From contig NZ_CP029176.1 of NCBI RefSeq assembly GCF_003352165.1, positions 1,860,001 through 1,924,000 on the forward strand: a DNA stretch of 64,000 nucleotides, given 5' to 3'. The translations under genes and the position numbers were made by a program. A model generated the notes under the pieces. That model had not been told where the DNA came from. It searched no databases and worked only from the letters and a program-made list of their open reading frames with translations. The DNA comes from Acidibrevibacterium fodinaquatile (GTDB lineage: Bacteria; Pseudomonadota; Alphaproteobacteria; Acetobacterales; Acetobacteraceae). Below, piece after piece: positions 1 to 8,867 of this stretch; the first letter of the stretch is position 1, and every line of letters starts with the position of its first letter.

Positions 1-781
1 AGCCGCTTGTCCGCGCTGCCCAGCGCTGTGAAACTGGTGCATAGGAGGACGTTGTAACGAAGAGGGTTTTGTTGGCTTTTTCAAGACGTCCGACCCCGTA
101 CAGCGCCGCGACCTCAGTTTGTCCAACCTTTCGCTTGGGTGCGTAACGTTTTGCCTGGACCAGCGTGAGCACGTCGCCCAATGGTGCGCGCTGGACGAGC
201 CGAAGATCGACCCCCTCATCGCCGCGACCGGGACCAAGAAACGCCTCGAATCCTTGGTTCTGGAATATCCGAAACAGGAGAGTCTCGAAGTCGCGCCAAG
301 CGAGGCGCTGCAAATCCTCAGGCCGCTTGGCAAACTGCTCGTAGAGTTCATGATAGACATCGGCGGTGTCTTCCTTGATCAGGCTACAAACCCACTGCCA
401 GTGGAAATATGATGCGAAAGCTTCGGCAAGCTCGGCATCCTCTGCATAAATCTTCATAGTAACGCCATCGTAATTTCCGTAGCTATAGCCGAGTTCACTA
501 AGATATTCGCTAAATGCGGGCTCAAGGCCGTCGGGGTCTTCGCCGCTTAGCACGGTGTACATTGGACCTTCGCACCAGAACATGGTGACGACAGGTGGTA
601 CGGAAGGCTCGCCGCCTACATGGTCGAGGTATGCGTGAAAGCCGCAATCGGACCATAGGTCGCGAGCCTCCATCCATGCTTGCAGTGCGCCTTCGACTCT
701 GCGGATTTCCGCCTCGAGTTCTTGATCCGACCAATGGTGCCCCGGCGCTGGAGGCGAAGGATGCCGTAGCACCCGGCCCAT
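1..781 (-). CDS. Mrr-like restriction endonuclease, C-terminus cut by window edge
   Basis: The frame is open from an ATG at 781 (AAGGAG about 10 nt upstream in the mRNA) to the window edge, giving about 260 residues without the natural C-terminus. The last ~90 residues look like the PD-(D/E)xK nuclease fold of Mrr_cat proteins: a LAWRDFETLLFRIFQNQGF helix, then GRGDEGVDL with the metal-binding Asp, then LTLVQAKRY with the Q-x-K motif, then a strand reading KTLFVTTSSYAP. Such nucleases usually cleave modified or foreign DNA. The first ~165 residues (rich in W, Y and acidic residues) match no domain I recognise and may sense the target. Base composition is lower in GC than the genes to its right, which suggests transfer. 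A divergent partner is not visible in the 214 bases to epmA. The catalytic assignment is fairly sure; substrate is unknown. Confidence 0.75.
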   Translation of the reverse strand, partial: MGRVLRHPSPPAPGHHWSDQELEAEIRRVEGALQAWMEARDLWSDCGFHAYLDHVGGEPSVPPVVTMFWCEGPMYTVLSGEDPDGLEPAFSEYLSELGYSYGNYDGVTMKIYAEDAELAEAFASYFHWQWVCSLIKEDTADVYHELYEQFAKRPEDLQRLAWRDFETLLFRIFQNQGFEAFLGPGRGDEGVDLRLVQRAPLGDVLTLVQAKRYAPKRKVGQTEVAALYGVGRLEKANKTLFVTTSSYAPVSQRWAARTSG

Positions 782-995
782 GGCAGTACAACTCCTTTTC
801 TTCACGCTGCACTCTGCGTTACAGTTTTACCCTCGGAATTCCGCCGTTATGCTAATGGGGGAGATGAAGCGGAAGCCACAGAAACATTCTTTTGTAATTA
901 TAATCTGGAAACGAGATGAAAGAAAGCCACTCAAGGCTGAAATTCAAAATGAGATACTACCAACGACTTTCGTCTTGTAAGGCGCACCGCCGGCT

Positions 996-1985
996 TCATA
1001 GCCAGAGGACGTCATTGATGTCACTCGCGCCGGCGGCGATCATCGCCAGGCGATCGAGGCCGAGCGCGATACCGGCCGCCGGCGGCATGCCATGCGCGAG
1101 GGCGGCGAGAAAATCCTCGTCGAGCGGCCATTCGGCGCTGCCATAAAGCGCCGCGCGGCGGGCGCGGTCGGCAAGGAAGCGCGCACGTTGCTCGGTCGCG
1201 TCAGTGAGTTCGACAAAAGCGTTGGCGAGTTCGATGCCGCAGACGAACAGCTCGAAACGCTCGGCAACCCGCGGATCGGCCGGATCGCGGCGCGCCAAGG
1301 CCGCCTGCGCCGCCGGCCAATGGGTCAGAAAACTCGGCCGCGCCCGGCCGAGATGAGGCTCGATCCGGCCAAGCAGCAAGCGGAAAAACAAATCCTCCCA
1401 GGACTCGCCCGGCCGCAGCCGCTCGCCGCTCGCCGCCGCCAGCGCCGCCGCATCCTCCCCGCAAGCCAGCAGATCCGCGCCAATATGGCGGGCGAAGGCT
1501 TCGGCGACGGTGATCCGCTCGTAATCGGCGAGATCCGTCGTGACCCCCCGACACTGCACGACGGGCGGCAACACCGCACGGAGCAAGGCATACGTCTCGG
1601 CGATCAGGGACTCGAGGGAAGCGCCCGGGCGATACCACTCGAGAAGGGAAAATTCCGCCGCATGCAACGCCCCGCCCTCGCCATTCCGCCATACCCGGCT
1701 GATCTGGAAAATCGGCCCGGCGCCGGCAACGAGCAGCCGCTTCATGGCGAATTCCGGGCTGGTGTGGAGATAAAGCCGCTCGCGCCTACCCTCGGGAGAG
1801 AGGCGCTCGGTCGCAAACGCGCGAAGATGCACCTCCTCGCCCGGCGCCGGCACGGCATAGGGGGTTTCGACCTCCCAATAGCCGCGGGCCTGGAAAAAAG
1901 CCCGGACCGCGGCAACCAGCCTCGCGCGGCGGCGCAGGAAAGGGAGCCGGTCGGCGAAGCGGTCGGGGTGCCAGCGCGGCGTCAT
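996..1985 (-). CDS. epmA: EF-P beta-lysine ligase EpmA (GenX/PoxA), class II LysRS-like
   Basis: A 329-residue class II aminoacyl-tRNA-synthetase core without an anticodon-binding domain, which is the size and architecture of EpmA. EpmA attaches (R)-beta-lysine to a conserved lysine of elongation factor P, relieving ribosome stalling at polyproline. Visible class II landmarks are the N-terminal helix with FFQARGYWEVETP, the motif 2 region FQISRVWRNGEGG, and motif 3 GIALGLDRLAM near the end. The start at 1985 (MTPRWHPDR) is preferred over an in-frame ATG at 2099, because the longer form would run into rplI and begins with low-complexity Arg/Pro sequence. It lies 31 bases downstream of rplI on the same strand and may be cotranscribed with the ribosomal-protein operon. 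The partners efp and epmB are not in the window. Confidence 0.9.
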   Translation of the reverse strand: MTPRWHPDRFADRLPFLRRRARLVAAVRAFFQARGYWEVETPYAVPAPGEEVHLRAFATERLSPEGRRERLYLHTSPEFAMKRLLVAGAGPIFQISRVWRNGEGGALHAAEFSLLEWYRPGASLESLIAETYALLRAVLPPVVQCRGVTTDLADYERITVAEAFARHIGADLLACGEDAAALAAASGERLRPGESWEDLFFRLLLGRIEPHLGRARPSFLTHWPAAQAALARRDPADPRVAERFELFVCGIELANAFVELTDATEQRARFLADRARRAALYGSAEWPLDEDFLAALAHGMPPAAGIALGLDRLAMIAAGASDINDVLWL

Positions 1986-2016
1986 GCCCCCGGCGGCCGC
2001 TCGCCTCCGGTCGCGC

Positions 2017-2595
2017 TCAGGCCGCCGAGGCGGCAGGTGTCTCGCCGGCTTCTTCCGCCATCGCGAGGTCGGCCTCGGCATCCTCCTCGGCGCGGGCATC
2101 GGCGCCGATCGCCTCGCCGCGGATTTGCTTTTCGGCTTCCTCCGGGCTCCGCGCGACGTTCACCGTCACCGTGATCACGACTTCCGGATGCAGCGCAACC
2201 CGTACCGGCTTGAGGCCAAGGGTCTTGATCGGATGCTCGAGCACGACCTGCGAGCGATCGATGGAAAGCCCGCTCTCGCCGCAGGCCGCAGCGATGTCAC
2301 GCGCCGAGACCGAGCCATAGAGGCTGCCCGAATCGCCGGCTTGGCGGATGATCACCACCGAAAGCCCGGCAACCCGCTCGGCAACCCGCTCGGCCTCCTC
2401 GCGGCGCTTCAGATTTTGCGCTTCGAGCTCCAGGCGTCGGCTCTCGAAATAGGCGAGATTGTCCTTGGTCGCGCGCAGCGCCTTTTTCTGCGGCAGCAGG
2501 AAATTGCGGGCATAGCCGGGCCGCACTTTGACCACGTCGCCCATCTGGCCGAGCTTTTCCACCCGTTGCAGCAGGACGAGTTCGATGTGTGCCAT
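2017..2595 (-). CDS. rplI: 50S ribosomal protein L9
   Basis: A 192-residue L9. It starts [20 protein letters not shown] and carries the conserved [12 protein letters not shown] signature that binds 23S rRNA, followed by the long connecting helix and the C-terminal globular domain. The C-terminal tail (about 40 residues, Ala/Glu rich) is longer than the ~150 residues of E. coli L9, a common alphaproteobacterial feature. It is third in the rpsF-rpsR-rplI operon, 10 bases after rpsR. Assignment is secure. Confidence 0.97.
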   Translation of the reverse strand: MAHIELVLLQRVEKLGQMGDVVKVRPGYARNFLLPQKKALRATKDNLAYFESRRLELEAQNLKRREEAERVAERVAGLSVVIIRQAGDSGSLYGSVSARDIAAACGESGLSIDRSQVVLEHPIKTLGLKPVRVALHPEVVITVTVNVARSPEEAEKQIRGEAIGADARAEEDAEADLAMAEEAGETPAASAA

Positions 2596-2605
2596 CCTCG
2601 CCTCC

Positions 2606-2881
2606 TCAGCTCAGCACGTAAGGGAGTAGGGCGAGAAAACGGGCGCGCTTGATGGCGCGCGCCAGCTCGCGCTGCTTCTTGCCGGAGACCGCCGTGATAC
2701 GGCTCGGGACGATCTTGCCGCGTTCGGAAAGGAAGCGCGACAGCAGGCGCACATCCTTGTAATCGATCGTCGGCGCGTTCGGGCCGGAAAACGGACAGGC
2801 CTTGCGCCGGCGATGGAACGGCCGGCGGGCACCGACAGCGGTGCGGCGGGCCGCGGGGTTGGTTTCAGCGCTTTCGGACAT
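2606..2881 (-). CDS. rpsR: 30S ribosomal protein S18
   Basis: A 91-residue S18 with a short basic N-terminal extension. The conserved core runs from [12 protein letters not shown] through [19 protein letters not shown] to [21 protein letters not shown]18 binds next to S6 on the 30S platform, matching its place directly after rpsF (5-base gap). The spacing and conserved order support one transcript rpsF-rpsR-rplI. Confidence 0.97.
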   Translation of the reverse strand: MSESAETNPAARRTAVGARRPFHRRRKACPFSGPNAPTIDYKDVRLLSRFLSERGKIVPSRITAVSGKKQRELARAIKRARFLALLPYVLS

Positions 2882-2886
2882 TGCTC

Positions 2887-3363
2887 TTACTCCTCACCAT
2901 GGCCGGCATGGTCGTCGATCATCAAATCGCCGTCGCCGCGCGCGCGATATTCCTCGCGGTCATCGAAGCCGCCGCGCCGGCGGCCGCTATCGAAGCGCCC
3001 GGGCGGCTTCGGGCCGCGAAAGCCGCGGTCGCGGTCCTCGCCGCGACGCGACAGAATGGCGGACGGCGCGTCGTCGATCGCCTCGACGCGGGTGGTGAGA
3101 AACCGCAGCACGTCCTCGTTGAGGCGCAATTGCCGCTCCATCTCGTTCACCGCCGCCGCCGGCGCGTCGAGGCCGAGCAGCATGTAATGGCCCTTGCGGT
3201 TCTTCTTGATGCGATAGGCGAGGCTACGCAGGCCCCAATACTCGCGCTTCTTGACGGCGCCGCCATCGCTCTCGAGCTGAGCAGCGACATGGTCGGCAAG
3301 CGCGTCCACCTGTTGTTGCGTGACTTCGCTGCGCGCAATCAGCACGCATTCGTATAACGGCAT
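2887..3363 (-). CDS. rpsF: 30S ribosomal protein S6
   Basis: First gene of the ribosomal operon, 158 residues. The S6 fold is clear: [19 protein letters not shown] start, the central [19 protein letters not shown] strand that contacts S18 and 16S rRNA, and [18 protein letters not shown]. The ~50-residue C-terminal tail is rich in Arg, Gly and Asp, as in many alphaproteobacterial S6 proteins. The operon promoter should lie in the 143 bases upstream (3364-3506), but I see no convincing -35/-10 pair there. Confidence 0.97.
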   Translation of the reverse strand: MPLYECVLIARSEVTQQQVDALADHVAAQLESDGGAVKKREYWGLRSLAYRIKKNRKGHYMLLGLDAPAAAVNEMERQLRLNEDVLRFLTTRVEAIDDAPSAILSRRGEDRDRGFRGPKPPGRFDSGRRRGGFDDREEYRARGDGDLMIDDHAGHGEE

Positions 3364-3506
3364 CCTCTACTCCCTATGGCTCCTCGGCCCACACGATGCG
3401 GGCATAGCCGGCTTGGGTGCCACCTCGCCGGCAGGGTCGGCGAGGCGTTTGGCACACCGCGCCCCATCTGGCAATCAGAAACCGTGGCGGCGCGGCCGAT
3501 CCGGGT

Positions 3507-5069
3507 TCACCCGACCTTGGTGATCGCCCATTTGACGAGTTGCGGGCCGTCCGGCCCGCTGCTCAGCACGATCTGCTCGGCGCGCCGCGGCGTCTCGCCG
3601 CCGAGATAGATGCTCTCTTCGAGCGCGATCCGCACGCCCTCGGCGCGGAGCCGCCAGAAACTGCCCGTGGGCAGCCGGATCAGCACGCCCTCGCCATCCT
3701 GTTGCAGGCTCGCCGAGACACTCGGATGGAGGTGGAAGCGAATGGCGAAAGGCTGCGGGACGGCCGCTTCCACCGCGTCCTCGCCGCGCAGATCCTCGCC
3801 ACTTTCGGCGAGATAGAGGCGGCGGCGATGGAGCGCCCCATAAACCCGCCACCAGCCATCATGGCTCGCCGCCAGCCAATGTGCGCCGGAGGCTTCCTGA
3901 CGCTCGACCTCGACCCGTTCCGGCCGCCGGCCGAGCCCCTCGGGACGCAGTTCGGCGGAGCTGGTATCGGCGATGATGAGGGTGGAGTGGGCGGCGCTGG
4001 CGCGGACGGCGTCGAACCATTCGCCACCCGGCGGGGCGGCCCCGCAATTGACGATCATGCGCTCGCGCCCGACCGAGAATTCGAACGCCAAGGTGCCGGC
4101 ATGGGCGCGGCGATCAATCCCTGCCGGCGCCGGCTTGCCGCCATCGAGGAGAACCAAGCCGCGCCCCGCCTGCAAGCGGTGAAACCCGCCCTCGAACAGG
4201 GTCGAAACCGGGCGCCCGCCGCGACCGGCCAGGGCAAGGACGAGTTCGATCAGCGCCGGGTCGCCCTCGCTGCTGCCATTGAACAGCGCGAGCCCGCCAT
4301 CGCCATGGCGCAGCGTCCGCAACCCGACCGCAAGCCGCTCGATCGCTGGCGCCAGCGCCGCCGGCGGCAGCACTTGCGCGCTTTGCAGGAGGGCGCGGAT
4401 TTCGGTCAGATCCTGCAACGCGCGGAGCTGCGTCGCCGGGCTCCGCTCGACATGGCAGCCATCACCGAGCATCTGGCGGCCGATCTCGGCGGGAAGGAAG
4501 CGCAGCGCGCGGCCGAGAAACCCGAGCGGCTCGGGCAGCGCGACGCCGGCCGCAACCAGGCCCTTGAGCGCGGTCAGAGCCCGCCCGCCCATGTCCTCGG
4601 CCGGGAGATCCCGGGCCAGCGCGCGGGTATCGGCGAGGAGGCGGGCCATCAGCCGCTGGCGAAATTCCTCCTCGGCGCTGGCGGCGAAGAAGTCATAATG
4701 GCCGAGCCAGGCGGTGATACGGGTGCCGGCGAGATCGGGGCGGCGGGCGAGCGGATCGGCGGGGTTGGCGGCGATGAAGGCGCTGACCAGGGCGCGGGCG
4801 CGCAATCGCGCGGAATCGGTGCCGAGCGCGCGAAGATCGCGAAGCCAGGAAAACCCGAACGCGTCGATGCCAAGGGCGCGCCACGCCGCCGCGCCGGCGG
4901 CGGTGGCGTCGCCGCGGAGCAGCCGCGCACCTTGTCCGGCATCGCCCGGCCAGGGGTCGCGCACCGGCAACAGCGGCGCGTCCGGCACCCGCATCGGCCG
5001 CAATTGCGGCAGCGTCGCCACCGCACGCCGCGCCTCGCGCAGCCAGCGCCGCGGATCAAGCCCGCTCAT
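3507..5069 (-). CDS. heparinase II/III family protein
   Basis: A 520-residue protein with an alpha-helical N-terminal half (WLRDLRAL, TAWLGHYDFFAAS) and a beta-sandwich C-terminal half. The latter contains the heparinase II/III signature: GGFHRLQAGRGLVLLDGG, then HAGTLAFEFSVGRERMIVN and AAHSTLIIADTSS. Members are putative polysaccharide lyases or surface-polysaccharide modifying enzymes; many alphaproteobacterial copies are uncharacterised. I see no Sec signal peptide at this start. It lies 51 bases downstream of rsmB on the same strand, and that pairing is common in related genomes as I recall. The substrate cannot be read from the sequence. Confidence 0.8.
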   Translation of the reverse strand: MSGLDPRRWLREARRAVATLPQLRPMRVPDAPLLPVRDPWPGDAGQGARLLRGDATAAGAAAWRALGIDAFGFSWLRDLRALGTDSARLRARALVSAFIAANPADPLARRPDLAGTRITAWLGHYDFFAASAEEEFRQRLMARLLADTRALARDLPAEDMGGRALTALKGLVAAGVALPEPLGFLGRALRFLPAEIGRQMLGDGCHVERSPATQLRALQDLTEIRALLQSAQVLPPAALAPAIERLAVGLRTLRHGDGGLALFNGSSEGDPALIELVLALAGRGGRPVSTLFEGGFHRLQAGRGLVLLDGGKPAPAGIDRRAHAGTLAFEFSVGRERMIVNCGAAPPGGEWFDAVRASAAHSTLIIADTSSAELRPEGLGRRPERVEVERQEASGAHWLAASHDGWWRVYGALHRRRLYLAESGEDLRGEDAVEAAVPQPFAIRFHLHPSVSASLQQDGEGVLIRLPTGSFWRLRAEGVRIALEESIYLGGETPRRAEQIVLSSGPDGPQLVKWAITKVG

Positions 5070-5120
5070 CGCGGGAATTCCGCCATTCCGGGAAGCGAAT
5101 CGGGAGTGCTCACGCTTCTA

Positions 5121-6374
5121 TCATAGCCGGATCAGCCGCGCCGCAAAGAAGCCATCCATGCCGCCTTGCGCCGCCCAGAGGCCGGGATGGGTGCGCAAAT
5201 CGCCCGCCTCGGTCAAGGCTTCGGCGAGGAAGGGCAATTCGTCGGCGCCGATCGGGGCGCGGCGGAGGGGAAGGCGGCCGAGCGCTGCTTTGATCCGCGC
5301 CAGCCCCTCCTCCGGCTGGAGCGAGCAAACAGCATAGAGCAGCCGGCCGCCCGGCTTGAGCAGGGTGCAGGCGGCATCGAGCAGCGCGTCTTGCGCCGCG
5401 ATCATGGCGTCGAGATCGCGTGGGCTGCGCAGATGCGGGATTTCGGGATGGCGGCGGATGGTGCCGGTCGCGCTGCACGGCGCATCGAGCAACACGGCAT
5501 CGAAGCGCCGTCCCGGCCGCCAGGTCAGGGCATCGGCGTTCACCAGTTCGGCATCGAGGTGAAGGCGCGCGAGGTTTTCCGCAAGACGCGCCAAACGCGC
5601 CGGCGCCCGCTCGACCGCCGTCACCCGCGCGCCGGCAAGCACCAATTGCGCCGTCTTGCCGCCGGGGGCGGCGCAGAGATCAGCGACCTCTTGCCCCGCA
5701 AGCGGGCCGAGCAGGCGGACGGGGAGGGCGGCGGCGGTGTCTTGGACGAAGAAATTGCCCTCCCGGTAGCCGGGCAGCGCGGTGACTTCGCTCCCCGGCG
5801 GCAGCCGGAGACTGCCCGAGGGCAAAATCTCGCCCGCCGGCAAGGGCGAAACGCCGGGGAGGGGGGTGAGATCGAGCGGCGGGTCGTTCTGATGGCCGAG
5901 GGCGATCGCCCGCGCCGCCTCGCCCCAGCTCGCCCAGAGCCAGGGCGGCGTGTCGAGACGCGGCGGGTCGAGGGACTCGAGCGCCGCGCCGCCATCGCTT
6001 GCGACCCGGCGCAAGACCGCGTTCACGAGCCCCGCGAAAGCGCCAAAACCGGCGCGCCGGGTAAGCGCGACCGCGGTCGAGACGGCGGCGTGCGGCGGCG
6101 TTGCGAGGAACAGGAGGGCGGCGGCGCCGAGGCGGAGCGCATGCCGCACCGTGACCGGCGGGGCGCGGCGGAGATGCGCATCGAGCACGGCGTCGAGGGT
6201 GCCGAGCCGGCGCAGCACGGTCGCCGCCAAGCGATGCGCGGCTGCCCGATCGCGCCCGTCGCCACCAGGGAGGGCATGGAGCGCGGCATCGAGGGTGCGA
6301 TGGCGGTCGAGAGTCTCGGTCAGCAGAAAAAGCGCGCTGTCGCGAGTCGGATCCGGCGGCGGGGTTTCGGGCAT
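5121..6374 (-). CDS. rsmB: RsmB-type 16S rRNA m5C methyltransferase
   Basis: 417 residues from the ATG at 6374 (MPETPPPDPTRDSAL); an ATG 12 codons further upstream is also open. The N-terminal ~130 residues are the NusB-like RNA-binding domain (LLTETLDRHRTLDAAL and RHALRLGAAALLFL). The C-terminal half is the SAM-dependent RsmB/Sun/NOP2 domain: DLCAAPGGKTAQLVLAGARV binds SAM, DAPCSATGTIRRHPEI carries one catalytic Cys, and YAVCSLQPEEG the nucleophilic Cys. RsmB methylates C967 (E. coli numbering) in the small-subunit rRNA. Assignment to RsmB rather than another RsmB/F paralogue rests on the NusB-like domain. Confidence 0.9.
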   Translation of the reverse strand: MPETPPPDPTRDSALFLLTETLDRHRTLDAALHALPGGDGRDRAAAHRLAATVLRRLGTLDAVLDAHLRRAPPVTVRHALRLGAAALLFLATPPHAAVSTAVALTRRAGFGAFAGLVNAVLRRVASDGGAALESLDPPRLDTPPWLWASWGEAARAIALGHQNDPPLDLTPLPGVSPLPAGEILPSGSLRLPPGSEVTALPGYREGNFFVQDTAAALPVRLLGPLAGQEVADLCAAPGGKTAQLVLAGARVTAVERAPARLARLAENLARLHLDAELVNADALTWRPGRRFDAVLLDAPCSATGTIRRHPEIPHLRSPRDLDAMIAAQDALLDAACTLLKPGGRLLYAVCSLQPEEGLARIKAALGRLPLRRAPIGADELPFLAEALTEAGDLRTHPGLWAAQGGMDGFFAARLIRL

Positions 6375-6530
6375 GGCGTGTTCATGGCGCGGTTTTGCCC
6401 GAAAGGACAAGAGCTATGGCGACAAGGCTGGCCACGCGATGGCCGCCGGCGAGCAGCCGCGAACCCCGGCAAATCGTCAAAATCCCAGTGTTAACCGGTT
6501 TTTCTTGTCAGCCGATCGCAGGTGTCTCGA

Positions 6531-6986
6531 TCAGCCCTCACTGGTGAGGGATTTGATGAGTTCGAACACGCGCTTTCTCACCGCTGGCTCGGAGATGCGG
6601 TAATAGGCGCGGACCAGTTCGAGGGTCTCGCGGCGGGACATGGTGTCATCGCCGAAACCTTCCTGGGCCTCGGCGAAGCCGAGGGCGCGGCGTGCGCTTG
6701 GCGAGCCATAGGTCGCGGCCAGGGGTTCTGGCATATCGTCAAAGAAATAGCTGATCGGCACATCGAGAACGCGGGCGAGGTCAAACAGCCGCGACGCGCC
6801 GACCCGATTGGCGCCGCGTTCGTATTTCTGTACCTGCTGGAAGGTCAGGCCGAGAGCCTCACCGAGGCGTTCTTGCGACATGCCGAGCAGGGTCCGGCGC
6901 AAGCGAATGCGCGAGCCGACATGGACATCGATCGGGCTTGGCTTGCTCTCTTTCTCGCTATGTCCAGAAAATTCATCAGACGGCAT
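6531..6986 (-). CDS. XRE-family helix-turn-helix regulator
   Basis: A 151-residue regulator of the alphaproteobacterial cro/C1 type. The HTH covers residues ~20-75: GSRIRLRRTLLGMSQERLGE, then GLTFQQVQKYERGANRVGAS, ending FDLARVLDVPISYFFDDM. The C-terminal part (MSRRETLELVRAYYRI) resembles the usual extension in this family. I chose the ATG at 6986 because GGGG lies about 10 nt upstream; the frame is open for 40 more codons, but those read as low-complexity basic sequence without a good ribosome-binding site. It stands alone, with a palindrome at 7186-7201 upstream that could be an autoregulatory operator. The target is unknown. Confidence 0.85.
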   Translation of the reverse strand: MPSDEFSGHSEKESKPSPIDVHVGSRIRLRRTLLGMSQERLGEALGLTFQQVQKYERGANRVGASRLFDLARVLDVPISYFFDDMPEPLAATYGSPSARRALGFAEAQEGFGDDTMSRRETLELVRAYYRISEPAVRKRVFELIKSLTSEG

Positions 6987-7185
6987 ATCGATGTCACCCC
7001 TGGCGGCGGAAACTGGCATTGCCGATCCGTTCATCTGTGGTCTCAATCCCATGCCCCGTCGCCGGGACCGGTTTACGCGTGGTCTGCTACGAGCAGCCAG
7101 TTTCACGACACACGGGCAAGCGGTTCGCTAAACATGACTTTCGTAAATTTCAGCGACGGGAAGCCCTGGATTTCCGTCTAAGTTA

Positions 7186-7201
7186 ACTGTTTATTAACAG
7201 T
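7186..7201. promoter_or_regulatory. 16-bp palindrome between XRE regulator and lnt
   Basis: ACTGTT-TATT-AACAGT is a perfect inverted repeat with 6-bp arms and a 4-base centre. It lies 200 bases upstream of the XRE start and 67 bases downstream of the lnt stop, in an AT-rich stretch (TTAAC occurs twice). Such dyads are typical operators for dimeric XRE proteins, so autoregulation is a reasonable guess. No T-tract follows, which argues against a terminator. Confidence 0.35.
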
Positions 7202-7268
7202 GTGCCGAGGCAAGGTCAAGTTCATATGACCAATTCAGATAAAATTTAACGAAAAAAGCGACGCGATA

Positions 7269-8867
7269 TCACGTTTTGAATTGATGTCCGGAAATTTCCC
7301 ATTTTCGCGCCAACCCAACGCCGATGACCACGGCAATCGCTGCAAAGCCGAGCAGCAGCGGCACCAGGAGACCGAAACGGGCAAAGGGCGGCGGCGGCAA
7401 GGCGCCCGGCACGGCGACCAACTTGATCCCGGTCTGGCCGAGCCCAAGCCGCGCGACTTCCCGCCCATGCGCATCGAACGCCGCCGAAATCCCGGTATTG
7501 GCGGCACGCAGCAGCGGCAGACCTTCCTCGATCGCGCGCATCCGGGCGGCGGCGAGATGCTGGCGCGGCCCGGAGGAATTGCCGAACCAAGCATCGTTGG
7601 TGATATTGACGAGAAGGCGCGGCCGCGCCGCTTCATCGACGATGGCGTGAGGATAAATCGCCTCGTAGCAAATCAGCGGCGCCACCGGAACGAGACCGGG
7701 CAGAGTGAGCGTTTTCGGCCCCGCGCCGGGCGCAAAGCCGCCGCCGGGGACGATATCGACCGGCAGCGGCAGCCATTGCGGCTGATATTCGCCGCCCGGG
7801 ACGAGATGGTATTTGTCATAGACGCCGATGACGTCGCCCTTACCGTCGAGCGCGATCAGGCTGTTGCGGGGCCGGCCATCGCGGCCGCGCCGAACCGATC
7901 CGACCAGCGCCGGCGCGCCGCCAGCAGCGATCGCGATCGCCCGGCGCGCCTCGGGATCGTCGAGCAGCGGATAGGGGCTCGCGGTTTCCGGCCAGATCAC
8001 CAGCGTCTGCCCGACGCCGCCATGCCCGAGATCGGCGTGCCCAGAGTCGGCGTGCCCAGAGACGGTGCGCCCCTGGTCGGCGCGATAGACCCCCTCGGAG
8101 GTGAGGTCGAGATAGCGGCGGAAGATGGTGACGGCGCGTTCGGGGCTCCATTTATCGCCCTCGGCGACATTGCCTTGGACCAGGATCGCGGTGATCCCCG
8201 GCGGCGCACCGGCCGGGCGGGCGCGCCAAACGGCACCAAACCCGGCCCAGACGACGAGCAGCGCCGCCCCGGCGAGCCAGCCGCGCCGCCCGAGCGCGGG
8301 TAACCCTGCGAGCAGAAGCGTGAGCCCGGTGACCCCCTGCGTGCCGACGAGCGCGATCGGTTGCAGCATGATCTCGCCGGCGACCCCAGGGAATGCCCAC
8401 ACGCTGGCCCAGGGATTCCACGGAAATCCGCCGCCCAAGAATTGCCGCACGAGATCGCCCAGCATCCAGACCGCGGCAAACAGCAAAACCCGCCGCCACC
8501 CCGCCGGCACGAACCACGCCACCAGCGCCGCGATCCCGATGAAAGGGGCGAGAATGGCGGCAAGGCCGGGCACCGCGATCGGCACGAACCACCAGAAATC
8601 GGCCGCTTCGATCAAAATCGCATCGGTGATCCAGTAAAGCCCGAACACATGATGGCCGAAGCCGAAGGCGCACCCGAGCCAAAAGGCGTCTCGCGCCCGC
8701 GTGCTGGTGCCGATCAGAGCGAGCAGGCCGGGAATGGCGACGACCAGCACCGGCAGGCCATAGAGCGGCGGCAAGGCCGCGGCACTGAGGGCGCCGAGCA
8801 CGCCCGCCGCGAGTAGCACCCGCCAGAAACGACGCGGCGGCGCGCCGCCAGCCGCGGCCAATGTCAT
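7269..8867 (-). CDS. lnt: apolipoprotein N-acyltransferase Lnt
   Basis: 532 residues from the ATG at 8867, which overlaps the stop of the upstream dehydrogenase (ATGA), so the two are probably translationally coupled. Lnt adds the third acyl chain to bacterial lipoproteins in the inner membrane. The N-terminal ~220 residues hold the hydrophobic helices (LLAAGVLGALSAAALPPLYG onward). The nitrilase domain follows with the catalytic triad visible: Glu in VIWPETASPYP, Lys in YDKYHLVPGGEY, Cys in PLICYEAIYP. A last membrane helix (LLVPLLLGFAAIAVVIGVGL) closes the protein. Odd: three copies of a 15-bp in-frame repeat (8025-8069) add a GHAD-rich segment just before the catalytic Glu. A later ATG-free frame leaves no better start. 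Confidence 0.93.
   Translation of the reverse strand: MTLAAAGGAPPRRFWRVLLAAGVLGALSAAALPPLYGLPVLVVAIPGLLALIGTSTRARDAFWLGCAFGFGHHVFGLYWITDAILIEAADFWWFVPIAVPGLAAILAPFIGIAALVAWFVPAGWRRVLLFAAVWMLGDLVRQFLGGGFPWNPWASVWAFPGVAGEIMLQPIALVGTQGVTGLTLLLAGLPALGRRGWLAGAALLVVWAGFGAVWRARPAGAPPGITAILVQGNVAEGDKWSPERAVTIFRRYLDLTSEGVYRADQGRTVSGHADSGHADLGHGGVGQTLVIWPETASPYPLLDDPEARRAIAIAAGGAPALVGSVRRGRDGRPRNSLIALDGKGDVIGVYDKYHLVPGGEYQPQWLPLPVDIVPGGGFAPGAGPKTLTLPGLVPVAPLICYEAIYPHAIVDEAARPRLLVNITNDAWFGNSSGPRQHLAAARMRAIEEGLPLLRAANTGISAAFDAHGREVARLGLGQTGIKLVAVPGALPPPPFARFGLLVPLLLGFAAIAVVIGVGLARKWEISGHQFKT
8025..8069. repeat. three 15-bp tandem units inside lnt
   Basis: Three consecutive 15-bp units at 8025, 8040 and 8055 (CCCgAGatCGGcGTG-type, one to five differences between units) keep the lnt frame. 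They encode a GHADSGHADLGHGG segment in the loop before the catalytic Glu. The length being a multiple of 3 means gain or loss of units would not disrupt the gene. Confidence 0.75.

Noticed and set aside
119-412. 97-codon plus-strand frame
   Set aside because: Antisense to the Mrr-like nuclease, whose frame has clear catalytic motifs.
522-812. 96-codon minus-strand frame
   Set aside because: Another frame over the N-terminal part of the nuclease gene; Arg/Ser-rich, no family.
1092-2174. 360-codon plus-strand frame
   Set aside because: Antisense to epmA and the end of rplI.
3417-5126. 569-codon open frame on the plus strand
   Set aside because: Lies opposite the heparinase-family gene and has shadow composition (Arg, Ala, Gly rich) without domains.
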